64,000 nucleotides of DNA, from contig OY986437.1 of assembly GCA_963920525.1 (NCBI GenBank), positions 60,654,330 to 60,718,329 of the forward strand, read 5' to 3'. Below are positions 45,009-56,934 of the stretch, piece after piece. Each line of letters begins with the position of its first letter. Positions within the stretch are counted from its first letter, which is position 1. Under the pieces are notes generated by a model. The model ran no database searches. It was given only the letters and a program-made list of their open reading frames with translations, and had not been told where the DNA came from. Origin of the DNA: Dichetophora obliterata (lineage: Eukaryota > Arthropoda > Insecta > Diptera > Sciomyzidae). The position numbers and the translations under genes are program-made.

Positions 45009-47486
45009 TGTTTACTTTTATGAGGAGGAGCAAATAATTTTCCCCTCCTAACTGGGGTACATAATTTTTATATACTCAGCTTGTAAGAACACCATGCAAC
45101 AATTTTTTTTCTTTTTATTGCATAAGCGTCTTCTTCCATGTCCTAATGATGTCATAATTATTTTTGCTTTTGTTCTGAGGTCAAAAAAAAATCAATCTTT
45201 ATAGTCGTACCATAGCTTTTATCATAGCTTTTTTACAATAGCGAGGTATAATTGCATGCAACGCCGGATTTCTTTAAACTTTAAGTTTGTGAAAAACACG
45301 AGCTTAGACGTTACGTTTTCACGCCAAAATTTAATAATATGTATAACTTTCATTAAAATAGCATTGTTCTTTTTTATAACCTTCGTAATTTAGTGGTTCA
45401 AATTGTTTTTTATTAAATTTGTATTCTATTCTATTTATTATTATATTTATTCTGTTATAAAGTATTATTTTTAATCAATATTCTCTGTATGGAAAAATTT
45501 TAAAAATTGAAACTTAACTCGAGAAAAAAGCTAAATTTTTTAAAGGTAGTCAAAAAATACTCACAAACATTGAAAAGTTAACTTTGTCGATCGTATCCAT
45601 ATCTACATCCTGCATGGTACAATCCAACTCCTGTTTGTTTGCTTCCTGCGTTATTTATGTTCTCTCATTTAAATAACTAACGCCCAACAACTAATAGCTT
45701 GTCATGCCAAACAAATTCATTTGACATCCAGCTAAAAGCAAGCATTTTTCATTTTACTTTGAGAAGTTCCATCATAAAACAAAAATAAACGAAAAAAGCA
45801 AAAAAAAAAAAAAATACAGAAACCACTGTAAAAACTTGGGGAAATATAATTTATGGCGAATTCACGCAAATAAATTTTGCGACTGCCTATGATGCTGAGC
45901 GTTTTTGTCAGGGGTTTATTCTACTTTTTGGTTTGAAGGCTGGTGGGTTTTTTGCTATTTTTTGCATATGTGAACTTTTCTTTTCACTATTGTTTTGTAT
46001 ATTCGACAAAAATTTAGTAAAGTGAAATTGTGTCTGAAAAGTTTTGACACCGTCTGAAAAAAACACAGTTCTCTCTATTTATTTGTTATTGCAAGCTATA
46101 CAACACTCAACTCCCACACAATCCAATCCCTGAAAACGTTTGTTCACCCGCTACGAAAACATTGCAATTTTTTTGCTGAGGCTGCTCAAATGCCTAGGCA
46201 AGGATTTGCTTTGGCAAATATAGTGTACAATTTTTACACACAAATCCTTTTGGCATTATATATATTTTTTTTTATTTTTTTTTTTGGTATGTTTTTGTTT
46301 TAAAGCTGTTGTTCTTGTTGTTTTTGTAGGGCTGAAGTGCATAATCATGAATTTTATTTTGTGGATTATTGCCCAAATTTATACGCGGGTAGTTTTTTCG
46401 GTTTGTTTTTTATGTTGTTACTTATATATCTGTTTTTTTTTATGCTGGATGAATATGGAAAAAATAAATATCGCTTGCATACTATAGAAGAGGGTTGTTT
46501 CAACGTGGAAAAAATGCCTTTGTTGTGGGCAACATTTACTGTTAGGCAGTTTTGTTTTTTGTTGTGGAAAGATCCATAAATGGCGCTAAAACCGTTTTGT
46601 TGAATTTATTGGACAAAACAATAACAAAAGCTAAATGGTAGCATTTTGGTGTATGTGCGTATTTCTGTTTTTTCCCCAAAGAAAAAAAGTGTATCAGTTC
46701 TACTGTGCTTCATTCCGAAATGTGTCATACATTTTTTTCCTGAGCTTTCACCACTTTTTATTCATTCTTTTCTTACATCAAACAGAATTTTTGTGAAAGA
46801 TCTAATACATAAGTATGTCTTCGAGTTTTAAAAGCTAATTGTTTCAGTTACACTTTATTCTATAAAAACTAAACTTGTTGTATTACAAGCAAGTTTTGAA
46901 CAAATTGAGCTGTTATGAACTTGTGTGATTTTATTTTGACCACAACTGCTGCGTTTTTATTCCACTTTGTTCCTTGTTCTAAAAATATGTTTACTCAGTC
47001 TAGCCATAGATCTACTTCAAAGTCAACATAAATTATTTTATGTTGCTACAATTCATGCCAGGCAATCACAGAGCAATTCCAACCTAGACATGCAGATAGA
47101 CAGACAGACAGACAGACGGACAGAAAAACAGATAGACAGACATGAAAGCAAATCAATAAAGGAAATCCTCAAGAGACACGCTTTGCTGAATTCAAGCAAA
47201 ACTACAAGCAGGATGTGTTTATTGCACATATACCAACACGCTCTAGCACACATATACAAACACACTCTTACTCACGCCACACTATTACCAGCGTGCAACT
47301 CACTCGAAAACAAATTAGAGCCCAAAACAAACGGCCATCATAGAGGCCAAGCAAAATATTTGCAACTTCATGAGTTGCTGTTGATGTTTTTGTTGTTTCT
47401 TGGGCGAAATTAAAACAAGGAATAGAAATAATTTCCGCAAGTTTAACACTCAGACGGAAGTTTGTGCATTAATCCATGTTACCAAG
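45009..47486. other. AT-rich non-coding stretch
   Basis: About 45600-46700 has mixed composition and may be unique DNA. Position 47091-47141 holds an AGAC/AGAT run. A 148-codon plus-strand frame (46967-47413) spans that run; its Gln/Asp/Arg repeat and His/Thr-rich tail are what simple repeats encode, so I do not call it a gene. Confidence 0.5.
47091..47141 (+). repeat. (AGAC)n microsatellite
   Basis: Imperfect AGAC units with AGAT and GGAC variants. Confidence 0.8.
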
Positions 47487-47979
47487 ACCCCTTTTACATT
47501 GATCAAGACTTGAAGTCAAGTTTTTTTGACGTTCTCTTTTGAACTTGACGAAAGCTTTCACATTGTTCAAGACTTGAATTCAAGTTCTTGTCTTCTTTCC
47601 TTGTTTTCTAAAAATAAAACAAGATAGGTAACAAGCAAATGAATTATAGTTTATAGAAATTTGCAAACTGAATTTTATTTTTTTACCACGATGGAAGTTA
47701 ACAAAACGTTTTTGCTTAAAAATTTAATGCAAAATTAAATTATATTAAATGCAAAAAAATTTTAATGCAACCGAAGTCTAGCAAACTCACATTGATATGC
47801 GAAAAATAAAATAAAAAGCACTGTCAACAACGCGAAAATAGCAAAAGGAACACGAAAAAACACGAAAAATTGCCGGTACAGCTTCAAGTTTCTTTTTCCC
47901 TTCCGTCGCTTCCGATGTGCGGCGAATTGCCTACAAACTCTGAAACTTGACTTCAAGTCTTGACCAATATAAAAGGGGT
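47487..47979. mobile_element. MITE with 5-bp target duplication
   Basis: A 493-bp element. The left end is ACCCCTTTTACATTGATCAA and the right end reversed is ACCCCTTTTATATTGGTCAA; both continue with GACTTGAAGTCAAGTTT. CCAAG is duplicated at 47482-47486 and 47980-47984. A second, diverged ACATTG.TCAAGACTTGAA block lies inside the left end (about 47560-47585). No transposase. A 5-bp duplication does not fit hAT or mariner; the class is open. Confidence 0.85.
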
Positions 47980-48022
47980 CCAAGTCGTTGTCTGTATATC
48001 TGTGTTTAACTCTCAAGCAAAC

Positions 48023-48068
48023 TCACACACACACATATATATTATATACACACACACACACACACATA
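48023..48068 (+). repeat. (CA)n microsatellite
   Basis: CACACACACA, a short TATA interruption, then about nine more CA units. Confidence 0.9.
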
Positions 48069-48420
48069 CGCTACAGACAAACAGGAAACTATGCAACTTC
48101 ATAAATTCACATATTGAGCCAGCTGAAAATCTTTTTGAAAATTTACAAAGTCAAAATAAAAACATACCGTAAGCTGCACTCACTGTGCTAGCTGAATGCA
48201 GTAAAATTTTAACATTTTTAATTATCTTGCTTGCAAGCCTTAATAGTTTTTAAGATTTTCAGCAGTTTCATTTTTTCAGTAATTAAAAACATAGATACTT
48301 AAATGAAATCTTTAGAATAATAAATAAAAATGTGTTTAACTCTCATAAAGTGGATTATTTAGTGTAAATTAAAAAAATGTTTGGATTTTTTATCTTTAAA
48401 GGTATCATAATACGATAAAA

Positions 48421-48460
48421 AATATATATATATATATAAAAAAATATATATATATAGCGT
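48421..48460 (+). repeat. (AT)n microsatellite
   Basis: Two ATATATAT stretches separated by a short A run. Confidence 0.85.
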
Positions 48461-48484
48461 TTAACCTCATTATTAGGGACAGTA

Positions 48485-50186
48485 CCCAGCTAGCACAAAA
48501 AGGTTGTAAAAGTGTCGCAAAAGAGTCGACAATACAGATATAAATCGTAATTGTAACGTAATTAAAACTGAAAAAGCAGATAGTTTACGCTTATTTTGCA
48601 ACAACTTAGGTTGCAATTATTCAAAAAATGTATTTTAATAATGTTATAAATGTTTTGTTGGTACAAACTCAAGTTGTTTTGGAGTGCATTTTAGAAGTCA
48701 AAGACAAATTGGAATGTAATAAAAAGATGTGAAATAAAATGGAAAATATGAAGAGTTATACTCTAAAATTTTACAAAAAAGGCCATTTTGTCGATGAATG
48801 TTTGTGTTTTACCTCTAGAAAACTCACGCGCCACCCAAAAAATAAAATTTTTTAAAATAATGTGGAATTTCCTAGTGTCATATTGTACTGAAAATTTTTA
48901 AAGAAAATGATAAATACTTAAGAAAATCGTATTTAACTTTATTCCAATCCAACTTCATAGTGTAGAAAAAAAAAATAAAATATGGCGAATATGAAGTTTT
49001 TAGAAACTTTTTTCCAAAGTTCTGGAACTGAATAATAACCTTATTACATAGTTCCTGTAACTAACTAAATATCAAAAGTTACAAATATTTTTTTAAAGTT
49101 TTTGCAACTAAATAATAACCTTAATGCAGCATTTACTTACAACAATTTTTTTCAAAATTTCTTGCAACTGAATTATAACTCCAATGCCAACGTTCATATA
49201 ACTAATTATATTATGTAAGTTGCAATGGTTTTTTTTAAAGTTCTTCCAACAGGAAAATAACCTCAATACATCGTTCTTATATCAAGCAAAATTTAATAAG
49301 TTACAATTATGTTTTTTTTTTAATTTGCATCAACTGAATAATAACCTTAATGCAGCACAAGTTTGCAATGATTAGTTTCAATGTTCTTGCAACGTAATAA
49401 AAACCTCAATCCAACGTTGTTTTTCCTAAATACATTTTGACAGTTATAATAATGTTTCCTAAAGTTGTAGCAACTGAATCATAACCTTAATACAGCATAG
49501 GGTTGCAATGAATATTTCCAATGTTCTTGTAACTGAATAAAAATCTCGTTTCAACCTACTTGCAAGAAAACAAATTCTCATTATTTCACAATTTGGTAGT
49601 CTCGTTAAACGCTGAAATAAAACAAAGATGGTTTACATGATAGTAGAAGCAAGCAAAGCAGCATTTTTTGTAAACAATAAAATTTATATTTTGCTCATGG
49701 CATTTTAGTGCGTCACGTCAAAATTAAAAACATATAGTGACTTCCCATTAACTTAATAAAAACAGCTTCAAACTGAAGTTTTGAACATTTAATTATTTTG
49801 AATTGTTGTGGTATTGATATAACGTAATATAAACATAAAGCAACTTAGTCGCATCTAGGTTGCTAACTCGTTGCTGCATTTGTTACAATACAATGCACAA
49901 AGATTTTTTATAGGTGCTACAAAAAGAAATGTAATAATTTTAATTTAACGTAAAAACTACTTATTTTTTTTCAAAACTCTATGAAACATTTTCACAACAA
50001 GTGCATTTATTTGCAACATAATTAACACCGTAGTTAAACTTATTTGCAACAAAACGAAGGATTTGTAACAAATTACTTATTTGAAACTTTAATACAACCC
50101 ATTTGCGACAAAATTTGTTTAAAAAACTGGAATACCACCGATTTATAACATATTTTTGTTACAAATCGAAATCTGTGCTAGCTGGG
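48485..50186. mobile_element. TA-flanked TIR element filled with tandem repeats
   Basis: A 1,702-bp element with inverted ends CCCAGCTAGCACA, flanked by TA (48483-48484 and 50187-50188). TA duplication fits the Tc1/mariner group, but there is no transposase. The interior (about 49010-49560) is a diverged tandem array with units of about 75-100 bp, each holding (C/G)CAACTGAATAATAACCT and TTAATGCAGC or TTGCAATG. Outside the array the motif TTGCAAC keeps recurring to the right end. Confidence 0.75.
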
Positions 50187-50878
50187 TACTCATATTTATG
50201 TTATTTCTAGTAAAAATAATTTTATAAACCAAAAATTTTATTTTCATTTTATTGATATTGTTACTGTTAGCATCATTACTTGCCTTTTTTACACTAAAAA
50301 CCTGCACCATTTTTGCCATAAGAACTGTTACATTTCGTCTAGTTCGCGTTTGTTGAAAATTTCTGTGGATGGGTTGCTTAAAATATTTTTTAAATATATT
50401 TCCTCAAGTTTTTCTCGTACGAAATAATCAAAACGTAAGTTATATTTATTTTTGCATTAATTTTGCGAAATTTTGTGATGAATAAAGTTCAATATTGCTT
50501 ATAATATCACGTGATAACTTAAAATTTCAGCAAGGGTAAAGTTTTAGACTCATCCCAAGAAAATTTTAGGAAGTACAGACATTACTACTTCTAAATATTC
50601 CCAGAGAAACATAGCATCTATTGCAGGTGTTTCCAAACATTCAGAAAACATATTTATCTAATTAAGACCATTAATTCGTTGACCTTAGACGTAAATTTGG
50701 TTCACTAAACTAAGAATAGCGGAGTTTTGTACATATGGCTTTTAATTTTTATATTTTTCCCCACTTTCCTTGAAATCCGCAAAAACATATTGAAGGTCAT
50801 TTAATTTAAAGCAATTTTGTTCAAAAATTTAATTCAATCGGCATTACAAGAAAAAAGATACACGCAATGGCTTATCAA
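50187..50878. other. AT-rich non-coding gap
   Basis: Nothing recognised. Confidence 0.45.
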
Positions 50879-51807
50879 AAAGGGATTTTTTGCTGCATCT
50901 GACTGTGCAAACTTTTTTCTTATCGCAGACACAAACCGTGTCAAAAAAAACCGCCTGTGGGCAAGTGAAACAAGTTTCCCTTTTTGTTAAGCCGTTGCAA
51001 CTTTATCATTTTAAGACCGATGAAGCCCAGTTTTGGTTTAAAAATGGTACAAATTTTTTGACCCTCAATATGACATTTAAGATTTTAAACATTTTATACA
51101 AATGAGAATGAGGAAAATTAATAACAAAACTAAATTTTACTAAAACTGCGGTTTTTTTTAGTTTTGTTTATGACATGTGAACTTAATTATCTTTATGAAC
51201 AAATAATTGGTTTTAACTGCAATAAATTTGAGTAAAAATTTAAATTGCGAAAAACTTATAATTTTTAAGACTAAAGTGTACAAATTAAATTTGCGAAAAA
51301 CTTATAATTTTTTAAACTGCTTTTTTTAAGTGTTCTTTTTTAGCTATATAAATTAAGTCTAATTAAGGGTAAATAATTAAGTCTTTGACGACGAGTGGGT
51401 GAAAAATAACCCATTTACATTTTTCATGTGAACACAATTTTCAAGACATTTTCATACAGCTGGTCTTATAGGAGAAGACATCAATGTAGCTTTTAACGTA
51501 TGCCACATTTTTTGAACTTGTTTTTATTTTAAGAGAAAGAAAAAACTAGTAAGTCAAAAAATATTTTTTTTCCTTAGGTATATATATTAATCCCGATTTC
51601 TCAGAGAATACAGACATAGGTACCTTAAACGATTTTCATATACGAGCGAATATAATTTTTCATCCAAATTATGTAAAAACTAAAAAAAGGGATTTTTGCT
51701 GCATCTGACTGTGCATACTTGTTTCTTATCGTAGGCACAAACCGTGTTAAAAAACCGCCTGTGGGCAAGTGAAGCAAGAATCCCTTTTTGTTAAGCCGTT
51801 GTAAGTA

Positions 51808-52164
51808 CACAATAAAAAATATGAGCATAAATTTTATACTATTTTGTATACATATAAATCCAAACCAAAAATGTTATAAAATTTATACCATCAAATCATA
51901 TAAATTTTTCCAGACCATTTTTCTCGTCAGACCAATCGAAAACACTATATTTTTAAATTTCCCGATTTCGGTGAATTTTTTTCCTTTCGAACCAGAAAAT
52001 ATTTTGATTAACACATGATATCCATATGAAATTTTTAAATTATATTTGTTTTATTATTTTTATAATATTGAGTGGTATAAAATTTATAAATTATTTGGAA
52101 TAAAAAAGTTTATAACACAGATGTTATAAAAAAGATAAAATTTACCCTCAAATTTTTTACTGTG
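51808..52164 (-). mobile_element. MITE E2
   Basis: A 357-bp element starting CACAATAAAAAATATGAGC and ending AATTTTTTACTGTG, flanked by TA (51806-51807 and 52165-52166). It is the reverse-orientation sister of E1 (21308-21651). Unit 1 of the surrounding duplication lacks it, which supports insertion after the duplication. Confidence 0.88.
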
Positions 52165-52597
52165 TAGCTTTATCATTTAAGACCGATTAAACCCAGTTTT
52201 GGTTTAAAAATGGTTCAAATTTTTTGACCCTTAATATAGTATTTAAGATTTAAAACACTGTCATACAAATGAGTATGAAGAAAATTAATAACAAAAATTA
52301 ATTTTACTAAAACTGCGTTTATTTTAATTTTGCTTAATGATAAGTTAACTAAATTATCTCTATGAACAAGTAACTGGTTTCAAGTGCAATAAATTTGAGT
52401 AAAAATTTAAATTGCGAAAAACTTATAATTTTTTAAACTTCTTTTTTTAATGTGTTCTTTTTTAGCCAGATAAAATAAGTCCGAAAAATCAGATGGTCTT
52501 TTTAACCCTTTGATGACGAGAGGGTGAAAAATAACCCATTTACATTTTTCAGTCGCGTGAGCACAATTTTCGAGATATTTTCATACAGCTGGGCTTA

Positions 52598-52687
52598 GAT
52601 TATGTTAGGTTAGGTCAAAGTGGCTGCCTCAATTGAGACACACTTGGGATGTGTCTGGAGTATGGGATGCACCAAATTAATGAGAAT
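52598..52687 (+). repeat. 90-bp retroposon-like insertion
   Basis: Absent from unit 1 of the duplication and flanked by GGGCTTA (52591-52597 and 52688-52694), a 7-bp duplication. It starts with a TTAGGTTAGG stretch, a sequence style common at ends of insect LINE and SINE fragments. Confidence 0.6.
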
Positions 52688-52890
52688 GGGCTTAAAGGAG
52701 TAGAAATCAATGTGGCTTTTAACGTAAGCCGTAACTTGTTTTTATTTCAAGAGAAAGAAAAAACTCGGAAGTTAAAAAAAATTTTTTTCCATAGGTATAT
52801 ACTTATCCCGATTTCTCAGAGACTGTACCTTAACGATTTTCAAATACGAGCGGATATAATTGCTTGTCCAAATTATGTAAAAACTTTTTG

Positions 52891-55052
52891 AATCAGCTAT
52901 TCCAACAAAGTAAAAAATAAATTTTCTGGTTGGGTTTTACCGGATTTTTTCAATGCTTACATTAAAATATATTTAAAAATATTTTTTTATATCATTTTTG
53001 TATGGAAATATGCCATGAAAGATGACAGTTCCACAAAAAGTTTTAAAATTTACAGCGGTTTGTTTGTCGTCCTCTAAGGGTTAAGATATTAGAAAATAAA
53101 ACTTAAGTTAAATGAGATGAAATACGAAAAAAAAAATCCAAGTAAAAATAAAAAATATTACAATCCACTGTATTACAATCCACTGTAATCCACAAAATAA
53201 TGTAAGAAATATTTATAAAAGCAACACAAATATCTGTTACCTCACATTTTACAAACTCTTTTACTAAATATTATATTTTAACCATCATATGAATAACTTA
53301 TCTTCAATTAAATTGGGTTATATACAATTTAATTTTGATATCAATAAAATATTTAAGCATTTGAAAATTTCGAAAAGTACGTCAACTTCAAAGAGCGTAA
53401 TAAAATCAACATATACATATATCAGCTTTATGAGAAAGGAATAAGAAATTCTTAGCCCAATTCATTGAGCTGCAAATAAGAGCATTTCTTGTCTCACCAC
53501 AATAACCATCAACAGAATCAGCACAATCATTATCGTCATCATCATCAGCTTTAGTCATGCCTAAAACGCAAATTATGTTGACTACGGTTTAAAGCTCGAA
53601 ATTGCCTTTCTGCATTCCGCTCAACTCCCCTGCTCCTCCCAACCCCATAATTCAACCACTCGCTCTCACTTATACCAAGACATCTCAAGGGATTTTAGCC
53701 TTATTTCGCTTGAAGATATTCCTAGTACTTAAGAGTATGCACACATGTCTTCATTTCCTCTACTCTATGATTGTATGTATATAGCATGCATGAGCGATGA
53801 ATTGTAGGATAAAATATGTTTATATGTGTGTGAGTATTTGAACTTCTAAGATTAAGTTCTACGGAGTGCAAATTGAAAATTGCACGATACGATCAAGAAA
53901 TTAAAAACTTGCTTTACGGCTATTAAATTATACATAAAATTTAAAAAATACAATTAAACTAGTAAAAAAATTATCCTCAATTGGACTTTTCATAAAAAAA
54001 AAAAAATAAAAAAAAAGTTGTAATAAACTTAATTTGGTAAATATATTTTATTTTTCTTCAAAAAGCATACATATTATAGGTGTTTTATTTTACATTTCTT
54101 TGAATACATAAAAAAATATTAAATAAAAACTATTAAGAACTTTTCTTTGAAACTCTTACAGTAAAAATAAAGTAATGCATGTTTGTCAACAATTTTGTGA
54201 CTTTTTTTTGGGAAAATTGTAACTGTTTTGTTCGATCACGCACCATTTCACGGAAAATCAATACATCTAAAAAATCTTATGTAAGTCAGTAGCTGTTGAT
54301 GTATTGAAACACACCAAATTTTATTTTTTGTGCAAGATAAAAAATTAAGGACGTTAGGTCATCGACCATGGACCCCTTAAAAAAATAGACGCCTTCAAAC
54401 AAACGATGCACAGCCGCCATTTCGTATTGAAATTTTTGAAAATATATATTTTGTATATCAATACTTATATTAAAAAACGGTTTTTACAGATTCTTGATTG
54501 AACTTTTCATTGAGCTAAGCAAAATTCCTGAAAATACTCCTATTTTCCGTGATTTACTTTGGTTTACCCCCCTAATTTTGGTAACGTCAGTTGGCCGTAT
54601 GGAGAATGGGTGAGGTTTTCAGTAAATTTTGCCAAAATTTAAGATGAATATACGTTGAAAAAATAGAAATTTATGTGTTAAACATCCAGTCAATAAACAC
54701 TTTTGTGTGGAATTTAAGAAGGTTATGCTACTTTGATAACACCAATTTGTATGGGAGGTTGGAGGAGTACTTATACAAGTTGCCAAATTTCCAACTCAAA
54801 GTTAATTTAAAAAAATATATGGTGAATAATTGAGACAAAGGCTTATTGATTGAAATAAGACATGTTCTGAAATCCGATTTTCGTCGAAATTGGATTCACT
54901 TGCAACGACTTTTGATTGAAATGTGACCTACAATCCGATTTCCATCTTCAAATGCGATATTAATTTTTTTGGTAGATTGTATATATTCTGACATCCGATT
55001 TATTGGACTTCAAGTGAAATGTAATCTGTTTAAGATTTTATTGGTTTTAGAA
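52891..55052. other. AT-rich non-coding stretch
   Basis: Mostly A/T runs. Around 53440-53860 the composition is more mixed, with a TCATCATCATC run near 53532-53546. No gene is recognised. Confidence 0.5.
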
Positions 55053-55136
55053 TTAATCAAATGAAATTATAATAGAAAAATAAATAAAAAGTTGTCAATC
55101 AAATGAAATTATAATAGAAAAAGAAATAAAAAGTTG
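55053..55136 (+). repeat. Tandem duplication, 42-bp unit
   Basis: Two units of ATCAAATGAAATTATAATAG followed by AAAA(A/G)... and AAAGTTGTCA, differing at about one base. Confidence 0.85.
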
Positions 55137-56460
55137 TCATTTCTGCAAATGCTGCGGTGCTTAATTTTTTTCTAACTTGACATAACGTTTTCATTGTAAT
55201 TTATTTATTTGGCGTTTTTATAACATCGTCGTGTAAAAATTTAGAAAATCTGCATAAGTATTCGGTAAAAGTTGAATTCGGCTTGGCTCAAGTTAATTTG
55301 TCTAATCTGTTATTTGGACAAAGTCTGCACTCTAAAATCTATAACTTGTTTGTTTATAATTAAGACACAGTACTTCTGACTACCGCAATGCTTGCATATT
55401 TTCCAACAAAGCGTAGGTATCAGAGAACTGCGCAAGCCTACTTGAAGTTCAAGCCTTTTCAAGTATATATCCTAACTTGAAAAAGCAAGCTTTAGCCTGC
55501 TTGCAAAAATACCAAACAGACACAAGTCATATCCCTGCTTTCTCGTTGGCTTGGCTTGTTGAGACTTACTTTGTCGGGCAGAAAGTTGAAAAGCTTGAAA
55601 CAATCGGCAAAAGCTTGTAAGCTCGCAAGTATCTAATTAATTGAATTTAAAGCAAGTATCAGAAAAATTTAATGAGCTTGTGCAGGAAAGCTTAAAAGTA
55701 TTAGGACTTTTTAAGGTTCTCTGAACTCCGGATCTGATGTAAGAATTAAAAATTCAAGATGGCAGATAGAGTTTCCACCTAGATTTTTTTCGTATTTTTT
55801 CGAATTCTTGTAATTATAAAATTCTGACAACGGATTTGATTTCGAATCGAATATCACAGTTTTATAATTTTAGATGGAGGTTAGGCTTGCCACCTAAATT
55901 TTTGCCACAGTATGGCCATCTAGTGAAATGTATTTTTAAGAGTTTTAAAAATCATTTAACAGTGCTACGGGTCGCTGATTTCGAATCTGAATTCAGAATT
56001 TTAAAATTAAATATGGTGGATAGGGTTGCCACCAAATTTTTTTTATTTTTACGAATTCGGTGCTGGCACGAACACTACACTCAAAAAAATCTGCTTCCCT
56101 TAAATTAAGAAACTGTGGCATCAGTTCATAAGCATGGGTTTTTCTATATTCTATAAAGGTTTCTCCTTAATGTAGAGAATTTTTACATGATTTGACAATC
56201 TCACATCTGGAATTCGTTGCAACGTTTAAGAACAGCTTCTTACTTCTAAAGACAAGTATTTACTTAAATATAAGAAATGAAAGTATGATAAAAGTTAAAT
56301 TTCCAAAAATTGTATAAAAGCAGAAAAAAATCTTAAGAAAAACTGTATTGATATCAACTCCGCTTGCAACATTCTACAACATGATTTCTTAAATTTGGAG
56401 AAATATAAGTTATAATACTTGGATATATCATAGAAATACATGTAAGTTTTTCCTTTTTTT

Positions 56461-56574
56461 TACACCACAAGTGATTTATTTTAAGGATGATTTTCTTATA
56501 TGTTTTATGTTTTTTTGTACACCACAAGTGATTTATTTTAAGGATGATTTTCTTATATGTCTAGAAAAACTGCT
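56461..56574 (+). repeat. Tandem duplication, 57-bp unit
   Basis: TACACCACAAGTGATTTATT followed by TTAAGGATGATTTTC occurs at 56461 and 56518. The overlapping 120-codon frame owes its length to this duplication. Confidence 0.85.
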
Positions 56575-56640
56575 TGAAAATTACTTACAAAGTGAACGAT
56601 TCTTAATGAAGCAAATTAAGCGACGATTCCTTAACAACTG

Positions 56641-56703
56641 CGATGGTCAAATGGATAAGCCGATGGACTTACACTCACGCGGCCGAGGTTCAAGTCTCCA
56701 TGT
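56641..56703 (+). repeat. tRNA-like module T7
   Basis: GATGGTCAAATGGATAAGCC (A-box-like) and GCCGAGGTTCAAGTCTCC (good B box). The middle differs from the T3-T6/T8 consensus, so it derives from another tRNA. It lies inside element D. Confidence 0.6.
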
Positions 56704-56934
56704 TGTGGTAATTTTTCAATTTAATTTAATGTTAATAAAAATAATGTTTATAGTTTTTCGTCAGTTTAAAAATAATAATTCTAACAGGATCTTGAAAAGG
56801 TTTTTTCTTTTGAAAATATTTCAAAATTTTTAAAGGGTTTCGTAAAATATTTCTTGTTTTCAGAGAAAATGTTTCTTTTAATTATAGCTGATGATTATAT
56901 ATATTATATATATTATATATATACATATAATAAG

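Larger units (their letters stand above)
50879..52890 (+). repeat. Direct duplication, unit about 0.8 kb
   Basis: Unit 1 (50879-51684) and unit 2 (51685-52890) are colinear: GGGATTTTTTGCTGCATCTG, ACCGCCTGTGGGCAAGTGAA, CCCTTTTTGTTAAGCCGTTG, GGGTGAAAAATAACCCATTT and CCCGATTTCTCAGAGA occur in both. Unit 2 is longer because it holds MITE E2 and a 90-bp insertion at 52598-52687. No coding function is seen; open frames differ between the units. Confidence 0.85.

Noticed and set aside
46967..47413. 148-codon frame, the longest outside transposon genes in its region
   Set aside because: It is built around an AGAC microsatellite and CA-rich DNA; no domain or signal is visible, and the opposite strand is also open.
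56471..56833. 120-codon frame
   Set aside because: Its length comes from a 57-bp tandem duplication with unit length divisible by three, plus the tRNA-like module; not a gene.
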